This document shows, piece after piece, positions 1-11,092 of a stretch of DNA of 64,000 bases. The notes beneath the pieces were generated by a model. It saw only the letters and a list, made by a program, of their open reading frames with translations. It did not search any database and was not told where the DNA came from. Made by a program: the position numbers and the translations under genes. The stretch's first letter is position 1, and every line of letters starts with the position of its first letter. The stretch is from Lineus longissimus. Lineage: Eukaryota > Nemertea > Pilidiophora > Heteronemertea > Lineidae. The stretch is from contig NC_088321.1 in the NCBI RefSeq assembly GCF_910592395.1, positions 10,414,001 to 10,478,000 of the forward strand, given 5' to 3'.

Positions 1-424
1 TCTGTTTGGGTGAGTTAGGAGGGTTAAAGAAAGTTGTTAGGTAAAAAAAGCAAAGATTTTGTTAACCAAACGAGAAGTTGGTACATTTCATATACATAGT
101 TAGACAATTAGATAATGACTTCATGACCTCTACTGATAAATACAGCCCTATCCAAGCACTCCTAAACTAATATAATGCAAGGTACGTACATTTAGGCTGC
201 GGCACCTCTCCAGGGAGTGGTTTTGCATGGAGTGAATAACAATTGGTTGGCTTTTGTTGATATTGATTTTGAGGTCTAGATATTGAAAAGTCTATTAAAA
301 GCGGTTAGAAAAAGACATTGTCTGCTAAAAAAAAGACGTTACGTAATTAAGTGTTAGAGGGAATTTTCTGAAACAAAAGTGATAAAATCTAAAATGGTAG
401 ATTGTAAAACCCAGATGTGAAAAA

Positions 425-3400
425 TTAGAAGTTCCAGATCAATTCTTCTGCATCATTGATGGTGCAGAAAGCGCCATTCCTGCACCACATATTGTCAAAT
501 ACCATGATTTCATCCTCTAGTTTGTAATAGAGGTAGTCTATGTTGATACGGTATTTTAGAAATGATCTAAATATCTCTAGCGGATCGGTGGCTCCTTCAC
601 CAAAGATTTTATGCACAAGTGCCTTGTAGGCTGCTGCTTGGGCGGTGACAAAAATGTAATTGATGTACCTGTTTGCGAGAGAGGTGAGGGGTAATAACGA
701 TATATAGTCTTTTATCGAGAAAGAGTATTCGTTGTTGACTTTCAGCACTAAGCTTGCTACGCATTGAGCTAGAGGGGTAAGATGATGACATTGTACAAAG
801 GAATGTAGTAGGTCGTCGTGACTCCCACAAAACAGACAATGGGGGTTGTTTACAAAACCTGCGTTATATCTGAACAAACCAGTGGGCATTGCACCATGTA
901 GAAGTCTAAAATGAGTAAATGCGTGGTCGTCCTTGATAGGCTTTGAAAACGTAGAGGTGAAGATGGGAGCAACATCAGACCCGGCCAAAAAATCATCCCA
1001 CCTGTGACCAGGCCTTCTGAAATACTTCTCCTGATAGGCATTCAGACAGAGGACATTATATGCCTGCTTGACTCATGTTATGGAGGCGAAGGGGAGGTTG
1101 TCCCCGTTTAGGGAGACATCATCACCCTTCTCATGAATCCTTGGAACTGCAACCAGAACATCCCTTAGCTGAGGCTTATCAAAGGAGCTAACATTTGAAG
1201 TTGGAGATGCGAGAAAATCTACCCATTTCCTAGGAAGGGACTCAACTAGGGCCTTTAGCTCCTTTGAAAGTAGTCGTTTGGAGTTGTCAGGTACAGCTCG
1301 ATGAATTTCATCAATATTCCTGAAGGACAGATCCGACTGGAGAAGATGTCTAAGTAAAGATACACCAGCCTTGACTAAGAGCGAGTTTACTGGAGAGAAG
1401 TTAGGGAGAATATCCGGGTTAAAGAAGACTGGTTCGGAGATAATTTGCTCGAGGGTTAGAGTGTCAGGTTTCCGAATTATGGAGATCTGGGAGATGGTAC
1501 GAATTGACTCCGAATAGAACCTTGGGAGAGTGCGGATGATCTCGTTTGGAAAACGAGCAACTAGAAATTCCTGGGTATAGTTGAGGCCTAGAAGGCTCTT
1601 GAGGTAGTAGAGAGCAACAGCGTAGCAGGGATGACCCCTTTCCCCGTAAAGGACGTCTCTGAGGAACCGTAGACGGAAAGCTCTGATTTTGCATTTGACA
1701 TTGCCAAGCGCAAGGCCACCATCGGAAACTGGTAAAGACAAAATTTCCGAAGGTATCCAGTGTTTGTTGTTGGTCCAGAAAAAATCTAGCATGAGTCGCT
1801 GAACATCAGCCACCAATGTAGCCGGGGGTGTAATGACTTGAAGCTTGTATACAAGTGTCGACAGAACAAGACTGTTAATAAGCAACACCTTGCCTCTTTC
1901 AGACAAGCAGTTAAGGACAGGCGTCCATGCCCCAAATTTCACCTTGAGCTTCTCCATGGTGTTATCCCAGTTTTGTTTTTCAAACAACGTTTCGTTGCCA
2001 AGAAAGATTCCGAGACTTCTTACGCCCTTGTTGTTCCACAACAACCCGAGTGGTCGATCAGGTCTATTCCGCCACGCACCGGACCATAGACCTGTGGATT
2101 TTGTATAGTTGACCTTGGACGAACTGGCCCTCTCATAAGTGCTGATACAGTTTTTTAAAGCCACGAACCCTGGATTGGATGTAATAAAGACATTTAAGTC
2201 ATCAGCATACGCACTCTGTTTAGTAGGTGGTAAATCCGTATCTGGAAAAGACAACCCTTGTATATCAGGATTCATCCGAATGTTATTGAGAAGAGGCTCA
2301 ATTGCAATAGCATAGAGCGACCCCGACAATGGACAACCTTGTCGAATTCCACGAGTGAATCCAAAAGGAGCACCAAGAGATCGATTGATTTTCAAAATAC
2401 ACTCAGCATCAACGTATAGAAGTTTGATACAGGATATGTAGAACTCTCCGAAACCAAGAGTCCGGAGGACACGAAAGAGCCAATCATGATCAATCCGATC
2501 AAACGCTTTTTCCTGGTCAATGGAAACAACTGCAAGATCTAGGTTGTTCTTGTTGTAGTAGAAAAGCGTATCTCGTAGAAGCGATATGTTATTGAGAATT
2601 GACCTATTTGGAACCGTATACGACTGGTCAGGGTGAATGACCTCCGGTAGGCAGTGTTTTAAACGGTTTGATAAGGCCTTTGTGAAGAGTTTATAATCAC
2701 AACACAGAAGTGATACAGGACGCCAACTTTTTAGGCAACTGAGGTCCCCTTTCTTAGGCAAAAGTGTAACAACTGAGCGTCTACACGATATAGGTAGCTC
2801 GCTTTTTGCGACAGCATAGGTGAAAACATCTAGTAAGTCAGGACCTAGTATGCTCCAAAACGTTTTATAAAACTCAAAAGGTAGACCGTCTATACCTGGG
2901 GATTTATTACTCGAGCTGGTTGACAAAGCTTCCGTGAGATCATCGAGCGTTAAGGGACTATCACAAGAGTTCCTGAGGTCTTCGGATAGTGTTGGTAGAT
3001 CACGAAGCAAATGATCCTGAGCATCGGAATCAGTTGGCTCCTTTGCGAAGAGATTGGAGTAGAAATCTTTTGCCATATCCCGTATGTCGTTTGGGTCAGT
3101 GACCACTTCTCCAGATTCTTTCCTCAGGTTAGAAATTGTCCTGTTTATGCCCTTCTTCTTTTCAAAGCTAAAGAAATAAGACGTTGACGCGTTAAAATGA
3201 TGCAAGAACTGGAAACGTGACCGGACACATGCTCCGCGAATTTTCCTTTCCTTCAAAGTCTGAAGTAGCTGCTTTTTCTCCTCAATCTCAGCTGTATCGG
3301 CCAAGTCAAGTGGCTTGGGAAGCAAGTCCAACCTATGAATCCCTTGATTTAGTTTGTTCTCCTCAGCAGCGGCTATTCTGTTCTTCCTTATGGAATGTTG

Positions 3401-4330
3401 CTTAGAGATCAACCTGAGCCGATTCTTTCCAATCTCCCACCAAAGAGAGAGAGAGTCATACTGGGTTTTGCAGGCTTGCCAAGATGTCCAAAAATCACGA
3501 ACTTCCCTGCCATATGCAGTCTCAGAGAGGATATCAGTGTTCAGACACCAGTGTGGTGAAGGAATTGACGTTTTGTTTGGTAACTGGATAAGAAGTTTTA
3601 CCGGTGAGTGATCAGACCTGAAAGCTTTCAGGGTCTCCACTTGAGAAACGTGATTTGCAATGTAGTCTGAAACATAGAAACGATCAAGCCTCGCTGCGGA
3701 ATTCCTTAGGTTCGTGCGACAGGACCATGTGAATTCAATCTTATCTGGATTTTTTGAACGCCAAATGTCAATTAGCTCATGCTTATCGATGACGTCTCTC
3801 AAAGCATGACTCGAAGCAACGTTGGTTTCCTTGCCGCTCAGTCGGTCAAAACTAGGCGTAAGGGTACAGTTATAATCACCACCCACAATGAAAGGATCAT
3901 CGTTGTCTATGGAAGCGAGGTATGTACCAATTGTTTTATAAAACGCTATACGATCAGCCCCATTGTTGGGCGCGTAAACATTTAGGAAGTTGAGACCGTG
4001 TCCTTTGAAGGTACCGTGAATATGAATGCACCTACTAGCTACGGGATAATTGACCGAAACATCATACCCTAGCATTCTGGAAGAGAAGAGAATGGCTACT
4101 CCTCTAGCATTTATGGTTCCGTGAGAAAAATGAATAGTGCCACCCCAAGCAACGTTCCAAAATGCCTCATCTGCTGAGGAAGCGTGCGTTTCTTGTAAGA
4201 AGTAAACATCCGATTTGAGCAATTTTAAGAAGCTAAGGGTTTCTGCACGTTTTAATGAATCGTGGCAACCATTAACATTAGCCGAAATAACGGACAGAGA
4301 CATAATCAAGACAACAACCAAACAAGCCAT
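425..4330 (-). pseudogene. LINE ORF2: endonuclease-reverse transcriptase with one in-frame stop
   Basis: This is a single frame of about 1301 codons interrupted once, by TGA at 1075-1073. Downstream codons to 425 stay in frame and read as ORF2 C-terminus (CLFCGSHDDLLHSFVQC, a Cys/His segment usual after the LINE RT). Endonuclease landmarks in order are SANVNG, LQETHAS with the catalytic Glu, GGDYNC, RLDRFYVS and SDHSPV. Reverse transcriptase landmarks are SPGIDGLPFEF, SIDQEKAFDRIDH, IRQGCPLSGSLYA and the catalytic SAYADDLNVF. The real start is probably the second Met (MSLSVISANVNG), which puts the endonuclease at the N-terminus. The stop fits a CGA (Arg) to TGA change, a CpG transition. Apart from it the protein looks functional, which suggests recent insertion. 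Confidence 0.85.
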
Positions 4331-4356
4331 TGGAAGATACGTATGTAGATAGAAAG

Positions 4357-6120
4357 TTAGGATTTATTCAGATGGTCGACAAGTCGTGTTATCTTCCTTT
4401 GGTCCCCCAACGAAAGTTTGTTTGTACTTCTGTAGTTGCGAAGACTTCTCTGCAGCTTCCCGACATCATTAGTAAACTCTTTAGCCTTTAGCAGGGGCTT
4501 TGGAGAACCTTTAACGTATTTTAGAAACTCGATGACCCTCCTGTTCGAGAAGAGATCTCCTGATTCGTTTGCCTTTATGATTGCAAATGGGTCAGACTGT
4601 ACATCTGAAGCTTGAGACAGGTTGTCGAATGAGACGGATATCTGGGACATTGTGTCAAAGGAGCGATCCAGATCCATAGCTGATCCATCCTCCGCATCAT
4701 CATTCCCAAGCTCCGCAATGGGTTCATCAGGAGGTTGTGCGTTTGTTGCAGATATAGTTTTTTCAATACGTGGGACCTTGCGCGAGGCCGAGTCACTATT
4801 GTGCGGTGACGTTGATGGGGTAGGCGACAAAGACCTAGCACGCGACTTTCTAGTTGCTGGCTTGGATGGAAGGCACGCTTGATGACTGTCGTTCTTTGTC
4901 GGAACTGAATCACTCTCAGCAGCATTTCCAGATACGTAAGGGGCCGTTAGAGAGAAGTTCAAGCCATCGAGATTGAACGGCAAGCCCGTATCCACAGGAG
5001 TATCGACTGAGGGCGTGTCAACTGGTTGATGGGGCTGTGCATTGCCAACAAGAGGGTTGAAACTGTCTATTTGAGAGGTTTCCATAGGATCTTGCAGAGA
5101 ATCCGTATTCAAACCTAGGCGTGGTTGAGTGTCATCTTGAGAGGAATCTAGATTTTGACGGTCAGTGCTGGCCTTTGGGTCCACAACAACACTCCTGATT
5201 GATTTTGAAACATAGTCTCCAACGGACTCCTGCGCTGCAGGTCCTGCGACAGTGGGAATGGCTGGGGTGCTTGTTTTTGGATCATTTGTCGAAGCCAACA
5301 AAGCGGCTTGTGCTTTTCCTGCGACAGGAGGAGCCACAGTAGTTGAATTTGCTTTTGAACGACAACGACGCGTAGGATGGCCGATTTTCTTACACATATC
5401 GCACCGTAGATTGTTATCTGTTGACAAGTAGACCTTGACCAGGTCAGGACCAGACGGAACCATCAGAGTATACGGCAGCTCTGCCCCGGGATCGAGACTT
5501 ATCCTAGTTTGTCTACGAAAAGACTTGATGTGACTTAGGCCCTTTTGCCTGGTACCAAGAGGGATGTAACGGATGTTATTGGTTACTGTTCCGAATTGAC
5601 GAAGCTGCATTATTATGGCATCGTTGGGCAGAAAGGGTGGTACCCCGGAAATAATGAGGTTGGTAGTCGGCTTTCCAACCGGATGAACGTCTAAGAAGTG
5701 TCCATTCACAGTCAACCCATGAGCAGTAACAATATTCGCAAAAGTCATAGACGTGAAGAAAACCTTCGCTTTTCTCTCACATTTAGAAGCAGCGACAATA
5801 TTCTCTGCTCCGACAATTTTAGCTATTGGGAGCAAGTAATCGTCCAAGGTAGCGTCATCAATAAACCTGCATTGTATTCCGTGTTCTCGGCTCATACCCC
5901 AGAAAAGGTCCTCTTTTATCAATTGACTCATTGGATTATTCAATACCTCTGCAAATGATTTGCTGCTATTGATTGGTGATCTAGGCCCGTCTGCACTACC
6001 AGTGCTTGACGTATGTGTAGGCCTATTGCATGGTGTAGTGTATGCCTTGCTAGGCCCAGGAACCTGAGAATCCTGCATGATTTTGAAAACCAAAGTTCCC
6101 CAAAAGCCCACAAAGGCCAC
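4357..6120 (-). CDS. LINE ORF1 protein (Tx1-like, zinc-knuckle nucleic-acid binder)
   Basis: 587 codons, uninterrupted. The N-terminal half has a segment resembling the RRM-like region of Tx1 ORF1 proteins, with the landmark SFRRQTRISL. It is followed at about residue 240 by one CCHC zinc knuckle, CDMCKKIGHPTRRC (C-x2-C-x4-H-x4-C). The C-terminal half is low-complexity and rich in Ser, Thr, Pro and Asp, with a basic patch (ATRKSRARSLSP). In this family ORF1 coats element RNA and helps target-primed reverse transcription. The first methionine lies just inside the 5' region; an overlapping frame up to 6329 looks non-coding. The 26-base gap to ORF2 suits reinitiation. Confidence 0.82.
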   Translation of the reverse strand: MAFVGFWGTLVFKIMQDSQVPGPSKAYTTPCNRPTHTSSTGSADGPRSPINSSKSFAEVLNNPMSQLIKEDLFWGMSREHGIQCRFIDDATLDDYLLPIAKIVGAENIVAASKCERKAKVFFTSMTFANIVTAHGLTVNGHFLDVHPVGKPTTNLIISGVPPFLPNDAIIMQLRQFGTVTNNIRYIPLGTRQKGLSHIKSFRRQTRISLDPGAELPYTLMVPSGPDLVKVYLSTDNNLRCDMCKKIGHPTRRCRSKANSTTVAPPVAGKAQAALLASTNDPKTSTPAIPTVAGPAAQESVGDYVSKSIRSVVVDPKASTDRQNLDSSQDDTQPRLGLNTDSLQDPMETSQIDSFNPLVGNAQPHQPVDTPSVDTPVDTGLPFNLDGLNFSLTAPYVSGNAAESDSVPTKNDSHQACLPSKPATRKSRARSLSPTPSTSPHNSDSASRKVPRIEKTISATNAQPPDEPIAELGNDDAEDGSAMDLDRSFDTMSQISVSFDNLSQASDVQSDPFAIIKANESGDLFSNRRVIEFLKYVKGSPKPLLKAKEFTNDVGKLQRSLRNYRSTNKLSLGDQRKITRLVDHLNKS

Positions 6121-6264
6121 AAAAAGTGACCAAAACTTACCAGCCAGAAGCTAGCCTGAATATTAACGAAAACAAAGAACCAAAAAGCGAAAAGAAACGT
6201 GAAACCTAAATAAGCGAAAACTGTGAAAGTATCGGAGACCGACATGAAACGTGACCTCCCCCTA

Positions 6265-6288
6265 CGAGAGAGAGAGAGAGAGAGAGAG
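6265..6288. repeat. (GA)12 microsatellite at the LINE 5' edge
   Basis: A pure GA dinucleotide run separates LINE 5' UTR from host-like DNA that continues at 6289. It could be part of the element or its insertion target. Confidence 0.85.
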
Positions 6289-6510
6289 CTTTCCGGAACA
6301 AGGATAAAACACCCAGTGAAATAGTTCAAAACTCATTAACTGTATTCACGCATGGTCGTATCAATGAAACCATTGTTCGTATTGATTTAGTTGGAAGCAA
6401 AAAGATAAAGAGTTTCGAAATCTATCAATTTCCAATATGTACACTATTTTGAATGTCTTATGTTCTGCCTTAAATCCTTGCTTCTCACACTCTCCTGCAG
6501 TCCAAGTTTG
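6289..6510. repeat. Diverged dispersed repeat, copy 1
   Basis: Starting at TTTCCGGAACA, this stretch aligns by eye with 17211-17480 in the same order: ATTCACGC/ATTCACTC, then CATTGTTCGTATTG, then GATTTCCAATAC-like and TTCTGYYCTYAAA blocks. Many substitutions and small indels separate the copies. There is no open frame, and the class of repeat is not recognised. Confidence 0.55.
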
Positions 6511-6654
6511 GTTAAGACAAAATTACTAATAAATTTGAGCTAAGCTTCGCTTGCAGCCAGTGTATGTCAATGCCAATCACTATTTTTAAGTATTTTATTT
6601 TACAAGCCATTAATCAGATTTGAGCTGTTTATTCTAATTTTATACATTGCTTTG

Positions 6655-7010
6655 TGCTTGGCTCGGCGTTACCTGTATAGGCTAGCCTATGCCGTCTCGC
6701 ACATGCCTGGGCTTCACGCCCTTGGAGGGCACGCGGGAAGGTCAACCTGGATCGAGTTGATGGACGATATGCTGAAGAGTCTGGGGCGATGGACTCGTGG
6801 CTTATTGTCTAACTGCCCTGCCCTGTCTTGGCCTCGGCTCTCTGACAGAGTCATCTTCCGGTCTTTCCTGCGACTTCATGCTCTTGTAGGGGCCGCCCGC
6901 CCGAGGTGATGCGCGAGGCGCGGCAGAGTCCGGGGTATCTGACTCACGGCTCAACATCACGCCCTGCCCGGGCTGGGGCACGATTCGTGTCGGCTTCCCG
7001 GCGAAAAATC
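6655..7010. other. GC-rich island of unknown nature
   Basis: About 350 bases of markedly GC-rich sequence lie within AT-rich flanks. One plus frame (6652-6909) is open for 85 codons and another (6906-7124) follows it, but neither gives a domain I recognise. The sharp edges suggest a fragment of a GC-rich mobile element or a promoter-type CpG island. Confidence 0.35.
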
Positions 7011-7197
7011 ATCAATCTTTTTCAAACGTTGGAAACATTTATATCTAAGATTATTGCGATACGAAAAATTGAAGTGTCCGATCTATATATCGCTTTTATA
7101 AAACCGCTAAAAAACTATCATTAGACAACATCCTTTGTACAGTCTCGTTCACAGTGTCACAGTGTGTCAGGTCAAGTCTTGGGGTTGAGAAAGTGTA

Positions 7198-7250
7198 AAG
7201 TGTTGGTGTAACACCGTCACCAAGGTAACACCATCACTACACCAACACTT
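7198..7250. repeat. Inverted repeat (13-bp perfect arms)
   Basis: AAGTGTTGGTGTA at 7198-7210 is exactly reverse-complementary to 7238-7250. The 27-base loop holds further GGTAACACC/GGTGT half-sites. It could form a hairpin, or be the end of a small TIR element. Confidence 0.7.
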
Positions 7251-7425
7251 GACCACCCCTGCTCGGTGTTGGGTTACACCGGTGTAACAGCGGTTTTTGA
7301 GGAGGGAATCCCTGATGTTCAATTATTCTCACGAAGAATCCAATAAAATTTAACACAATATGTCTAATCCTCCTCTATGGAATAAAGTTGTAACGTTGTA
7401 TCCCTTGCTTTTCTGAAATGATTTT

Positions 7426-7608
7426 TTACATATCTTGTAAAATTTCACAACAGTTTGTGTTGATATTAAAGCTAAAGGCTTTACAGGTCTCAATGCGTGT
7501 GTTCGTGTCATAACAGTACAAGCTGCATTGTATCTTTGAACGGACGGGCCCTCTGTTATAAGATATTTCGTCAATGGAGTCAGAGTCGCCGTCTTCCTTT
7601 ATAAACAT
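7426..7608 (-). CDS. Possible PAN/apple-like Cys-rich exon
   Basis: A minus-strand open frame of about 60 codons has cysteine spacing that resembles PAN/apple modules: CSLYCYDTNTR, then CKAFSFN, then NCCEIL. It stops within GATATGTAAAAAA, which contains a GT dinucleotide, so the exon may end a few bases earlier. No convincing acceptor was fixed. PAN domains bind protein or carbohydrate in secreted animal proteins. It lies downstream of the laminin-G-like exon on the same strand, but that exon ends in its own stop codon, so a single gene is not shown. Confidence 0.33.
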   Translation of the reverse strand: MFIKEDGDSDSIDEISYNRGPVRSKIQCSLYCYDTNTRIETCKAFSFNINTNCCEILQDM

Positions 7609-8602
7609 CAGTCGGTTTTCTATACAACAAGGGTTTAAAGTTAATTTTTATTACAAACGACGGGAGGGTAGATCGAGGTAAAATGAATGTCAAAATGTCC
7701 AACTGACATACTGACCACTCCACCCGAGTGGTGTGTGAGGAGACGTCAATACCGACATACTCGACAGCAAGGAACAACTTCTATAACTCTGAAACACCTC
7801 AAACTAAAACTGTAGGTCTCAAACTAGTCTGTTTTAAAGAGACAACATTCGCAGTCAGAATGTTTGGATAAAATCCCTTTAAAATAGTTTTTGAGAATGC
7901 GTGCCATACTTACTCTCATATTTAACTGGAATGATAATGGGAAATGAGGATTCGGCGAGTGATATGTAAAAATACCCACAATCTGATTGGCTGTGACTGA
8001 ATAACTGTATCACGAAGCCTTGCCACATGGAACTGAGAACGTGCTGCCATGTTCAAGGTATTTATTGCCGCAGTTTCAGGTTAGGATCAGTTTCAACGTT
8101 CATAAGTTGTTAGCATGGTAAAAAATTATATTTCGTAAGTGTGCATTGATGTACATTGGTGGAATGAATTGATGTTTGTCATTTTCGGCCAGATAATCTT
8201 CATTCTTGTATCAATGTGAATTCTACATACTGCTTATTGTTCTGCGTTGTGCCAAGAATGGATGGGAAATATCCAGTAACAAAATACGGCCTGTCCAAGG
8301 TATCCTATACTGATATTTAGAATGCTGAGGACTGAATGACAAAGCTGAACACTAACATTACTGTTGGGTTGCGAAATGATCTATTAGGCATGCCTGTGGT
8401 TTTCCAACAGAAGTCACCAACACGTTCACTTTACGTTTGCATAATACGGGTTGGAGGAGTTGACGCCACGTTATAGTTGGTTAAACTTGTCTTAAACAAC
8501 TGATCAATGAAAACAGAAACCGGGTGTGATAGTTCAAATAGGTGAAAATGAAGGCACTAACCCTTAACCTTCTTCAGTTAAGCTTAGCGAACTTAACCAT
8601 AT

Positions 8603-9303
8603 TTACGCCGAGCTAAAGTTAATACCACGGACATTAACTGACTTAATTTGTTTTGTAGAGACGTGTTTGAGCTCCAGCGCCGAAGACGTTGACGTCTCTA
8701 TTGACTTAAGCCTTTTCCATGGATTATTCATGGCTGGAAAAGCTTCTAACTTACCGCTCTCATAAATACTTCGAACCTCCCGTTTATTCAACAGACATGG
8801 AAAAAGCCTAAGGTTCGACATGGCACCGATAAAACGTTGTGAATTGCAGCGTCCTCCATGCTTGGGTAAACGACGACCAAGAAAATAAAAGCGACTTGAT
8901 TTGTTTTTGGCATTGTTTGGTATCGTCCTAGCATTCAGTTTTACTCCGTCGAGGTAAATCTTAGGAATATTTCTTATTATGTCCACCGTTACAACAAGAA
9001 AATGCCAAACACGCACACTGACTGCCTTTTCAGATACAGTCATTTGCGTCTCACGAGGTCGGTTTTTACATATTACTTGTATAGAATCAGAGCATCTTAC
9101 AAAAACGTCCAAGTGTCTTCCAGTAGTCGAAAATAGCACTTTACCTTGTATGTTATGGTGACGCCGCCGAAAGTAAAGAGCAAACGAAACGGTATCGTGC
9201 TTCGGATGATCAATGTTCAGCTTAACCTCATGATCACATCCATTAAATGAGAGAACCTCACCAAAGAAAGTTGACTTGGCGTAATTTGCACCGTATTTCA
9301 CAC
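8603..9303 (-). CDS. Laminin-G/pentraxin-like (concanavalin-fold) domain, probable last exon
   Basis: A minus-strand frame of about 233 codons ends at a stop. It has the pattern of the LamG/pentraxin jelly-roll: FSFALYFRRR-type strand near residue 40, VWHFLVVTVD near 98-107, PKIYLDGVKL near 113-122, FYFLGRRLP near 138-146, and the closing FIGAMSNLRLFPCLLNKREV near 157-176 followed by YESG. The frame does not begin with ATG. Just upstream is a plausible 3' splice site (TCAAACTCCTCCAG, then TGTGAAATAC), so I read it as a terminal exon of a longer secreted or surface protein. About 60 basic, Ser-rich residues follow the domain. The other exons are not identified. Confidence 0.6.
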
Positions 9304-9848
9304 TGGAGGAGTTTGAAATCGATAGAATGTATTGAAAACTTCAGCATTAAAAAACACAGTTGTTAACTGCTGTGAAGAAATTCCGTGGCCATAAATGACA
9401 AAGTCTTTACACGGAGCCACAGCCAATGTATAAACATAAACAGCCTCAAGTAGAGTGGAGCAACCGATTGATACCCGACTGATTCTGCTGGCTTGGAACT
9501 GCAGACGGAAATCGCGATGAAAAAGAAGCTCACTGTAGGTCTCCTATGGCTGTGTAGCTTCGTATTGCGGTAGACAGGAAGCTAACTCCCCTGTTGAGCA
9601 GGGTGACAATATGGATGCTGGACCAAAAGGAAACAAAGATGCAGCGGTTTTGCTTCCAAAATCTAAGAGTTTATTAATAATGGAGAATCCGCAGACGCAT
9701 TTACCTTATATTACTGTCAGTGCCATTAAGAACGAACAAACTGGTGTCTGAAATGCAAAGCAACACAACGTTGTTCCATTTTAAATCGCCTTGGTCAATT
9801 CGAAACTACAACGTGATTTACTGAAATTTACGAAACCCATACAAATGG
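9304..9848. other. Non-coding spacer
   Basis: No open frame of interest. This is probably the intron upstream of the laminin-G-like exon on the minus strand. Confidence 0.5.
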
Positions 9849-11092
9849 CCCATCTGAAATCGAAATCCGTAGTCCGAAATTCGAATCCGAAAAGTTGATT
9901 TCGAAATTCCAAATCCCTAATCGCTGGGAAACTTTTAGCCAATCAGATCAAGTGTAACATTCAGTACTTTGCCGTTATGGCTATGGAGATATTGAAAGCA
10001 AATAATGAATACAAAGGAGCTTCCACGGTGACGTCACACCACGTGACCGTGAAATATATTATAGCTTTGCATGCGACATACCACCATCAATAAGATGGTG
10101 ACGGCCGTTGTCTCCACATCGAAGTGATTAAAGTCTACGTTGTTGGTTGTTTATTATTTCAATTATATTATTAATATTGACATGCAGTTCTGTCAATTTC
10201 CCAAGCGGTCGTAAATGGGATCGCCTAATGCAACTTAAACTACACCATGCACACAACCCATCGTTATGTAAGCAAAATATGCGTCGTCTTCATAGGGCTA
10301 AAAAGTTAAGAAAAAGATGGGGTCTTTGGTGGTTTCTGTCTCAGTAGTTCGTATTTTTGGGGGAAAGGTTTGGGAATTTCCCTTTTCTGCTTCTATCAAT
10401 AAGAACAACCGCATAATGTGAAGGTCACTCCATGTAAACATTTGGATATGCTGCGAGCATCTACCGTGATAAAAGTCGGAAAACTAATCGCAGACTATCA
10501 ATTTAACATAACTGTTGTGAAAATTTATTAAATTCAATCATCTACTAGTGGATAACACTTTGGGGTATTAGTTCGTGATGGTTTTTTAGGTAGTTCATGT
10601 GATTTATTATCGGTAAAAACGCGAGTACAACACGTGTCTTTCTTTACATTGGAGCCGCCATTATGAAAAAATGCTGTGACGTCACCGTGGAACTTCCTTT
10701 TTGATGAATAGACCACCGGTGGTTCAATTAAGTCAAGCTTTTGCATTAAATTGCAGCTATAACTCTGGATTGGCAAGTGTCTTTGAGCCAGTCAAATTAG
10801 CAGAATATCATTTTGATAGAATGCAATATTTGACCTACAGTGTATTTTATATTCATCATTGCGTCAAGAATGCAACACGGTGTACATGTTAAATAATCGC
10901 CTGACATCAGCAGGTCGAGCTGATTTAGCTTCTAACGATGATTTGATGCATATAAATGCAGTGCCAATTGCGGCCATTTTGCATTCACCGAATAAAATGT
11001 TACACGACATCTAATTGGTTTTGAAATTTTGTAAGTCTTCCTCTGATTGGTTAATATTGTATCTCAAAGTTCGGATTTCGAATTTCAGATGA
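9849..11092. mobile_element. Possible outer TIR element (about 1.2 kb) enclosing a smaller one
   Basis: Left end GCCCATCTGAAATCGAAAT (from 9850) and the reverse complement of the right end (GCTCATCTGAAATTCGAAAT, to 11092) match. The arms share further blocks inward, including CCAATCAGA and GTGTAACATT. No target duplication was found and no transposase is visible. It may be an old non-autonomous element into which the 692-bp element at 10012 inserted, or simply two inverted copies of another repeat. Confidence 0.45.
10012..10703. mobile_element. 692-bp TIR element with 7-bp target duplication
   Basis: The terminal inverted repeats are 10012-10037 and 10676-10703. Both contain TTCCACGGTGACGTCAC in opposite orientation, with the outer ends CAAAGGA and TCCTTTTTG. 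ATGAATA directly flanks both ends (10005-10011 and 10704-10710), as expected for a 7-bp target-site duplication. Two small frames lie inside: a plus 66-codon frame (10147-10347) with a hydrophobic N-terminus and basic C-terminus, and a minus 80-codon frame (10776-10534) that crosses the right end. No transposase was recognised, so it is probably non-autonomous. Each end carries a TGACGTCA palindrome. Confidence 0.7.

Larger units (their letters stand above)
1..6288 (-). mobile_element. Tx1-like non-LTR retrotransposon (LINE), near full length
   Basis: The minus strand carries a two-ORF LINE: ORF1 (6120-4357) and, 26 bases downstream, ORF2 (4330-425). ORF2 has an apurinic-like endonuclease followed by a reverse transcriptase, the L1/Tx1 superfamily layout. 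The ORF1 style, with a conserved SFRRQ segment before a single CCHC knuckle, points to the Tx1 group. The 5' end appears to lie in or next to a (GA)12 tract at 6265-6288, because DNA from 6289 onward resembles another copy at 17211-17480. The 3' UTR runs from 424 toward position 1 and may leave the window, so the 3' junction is not seen. A single nonsense codon in ORF2 is the only lesion I see. Confidence 0.85.
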
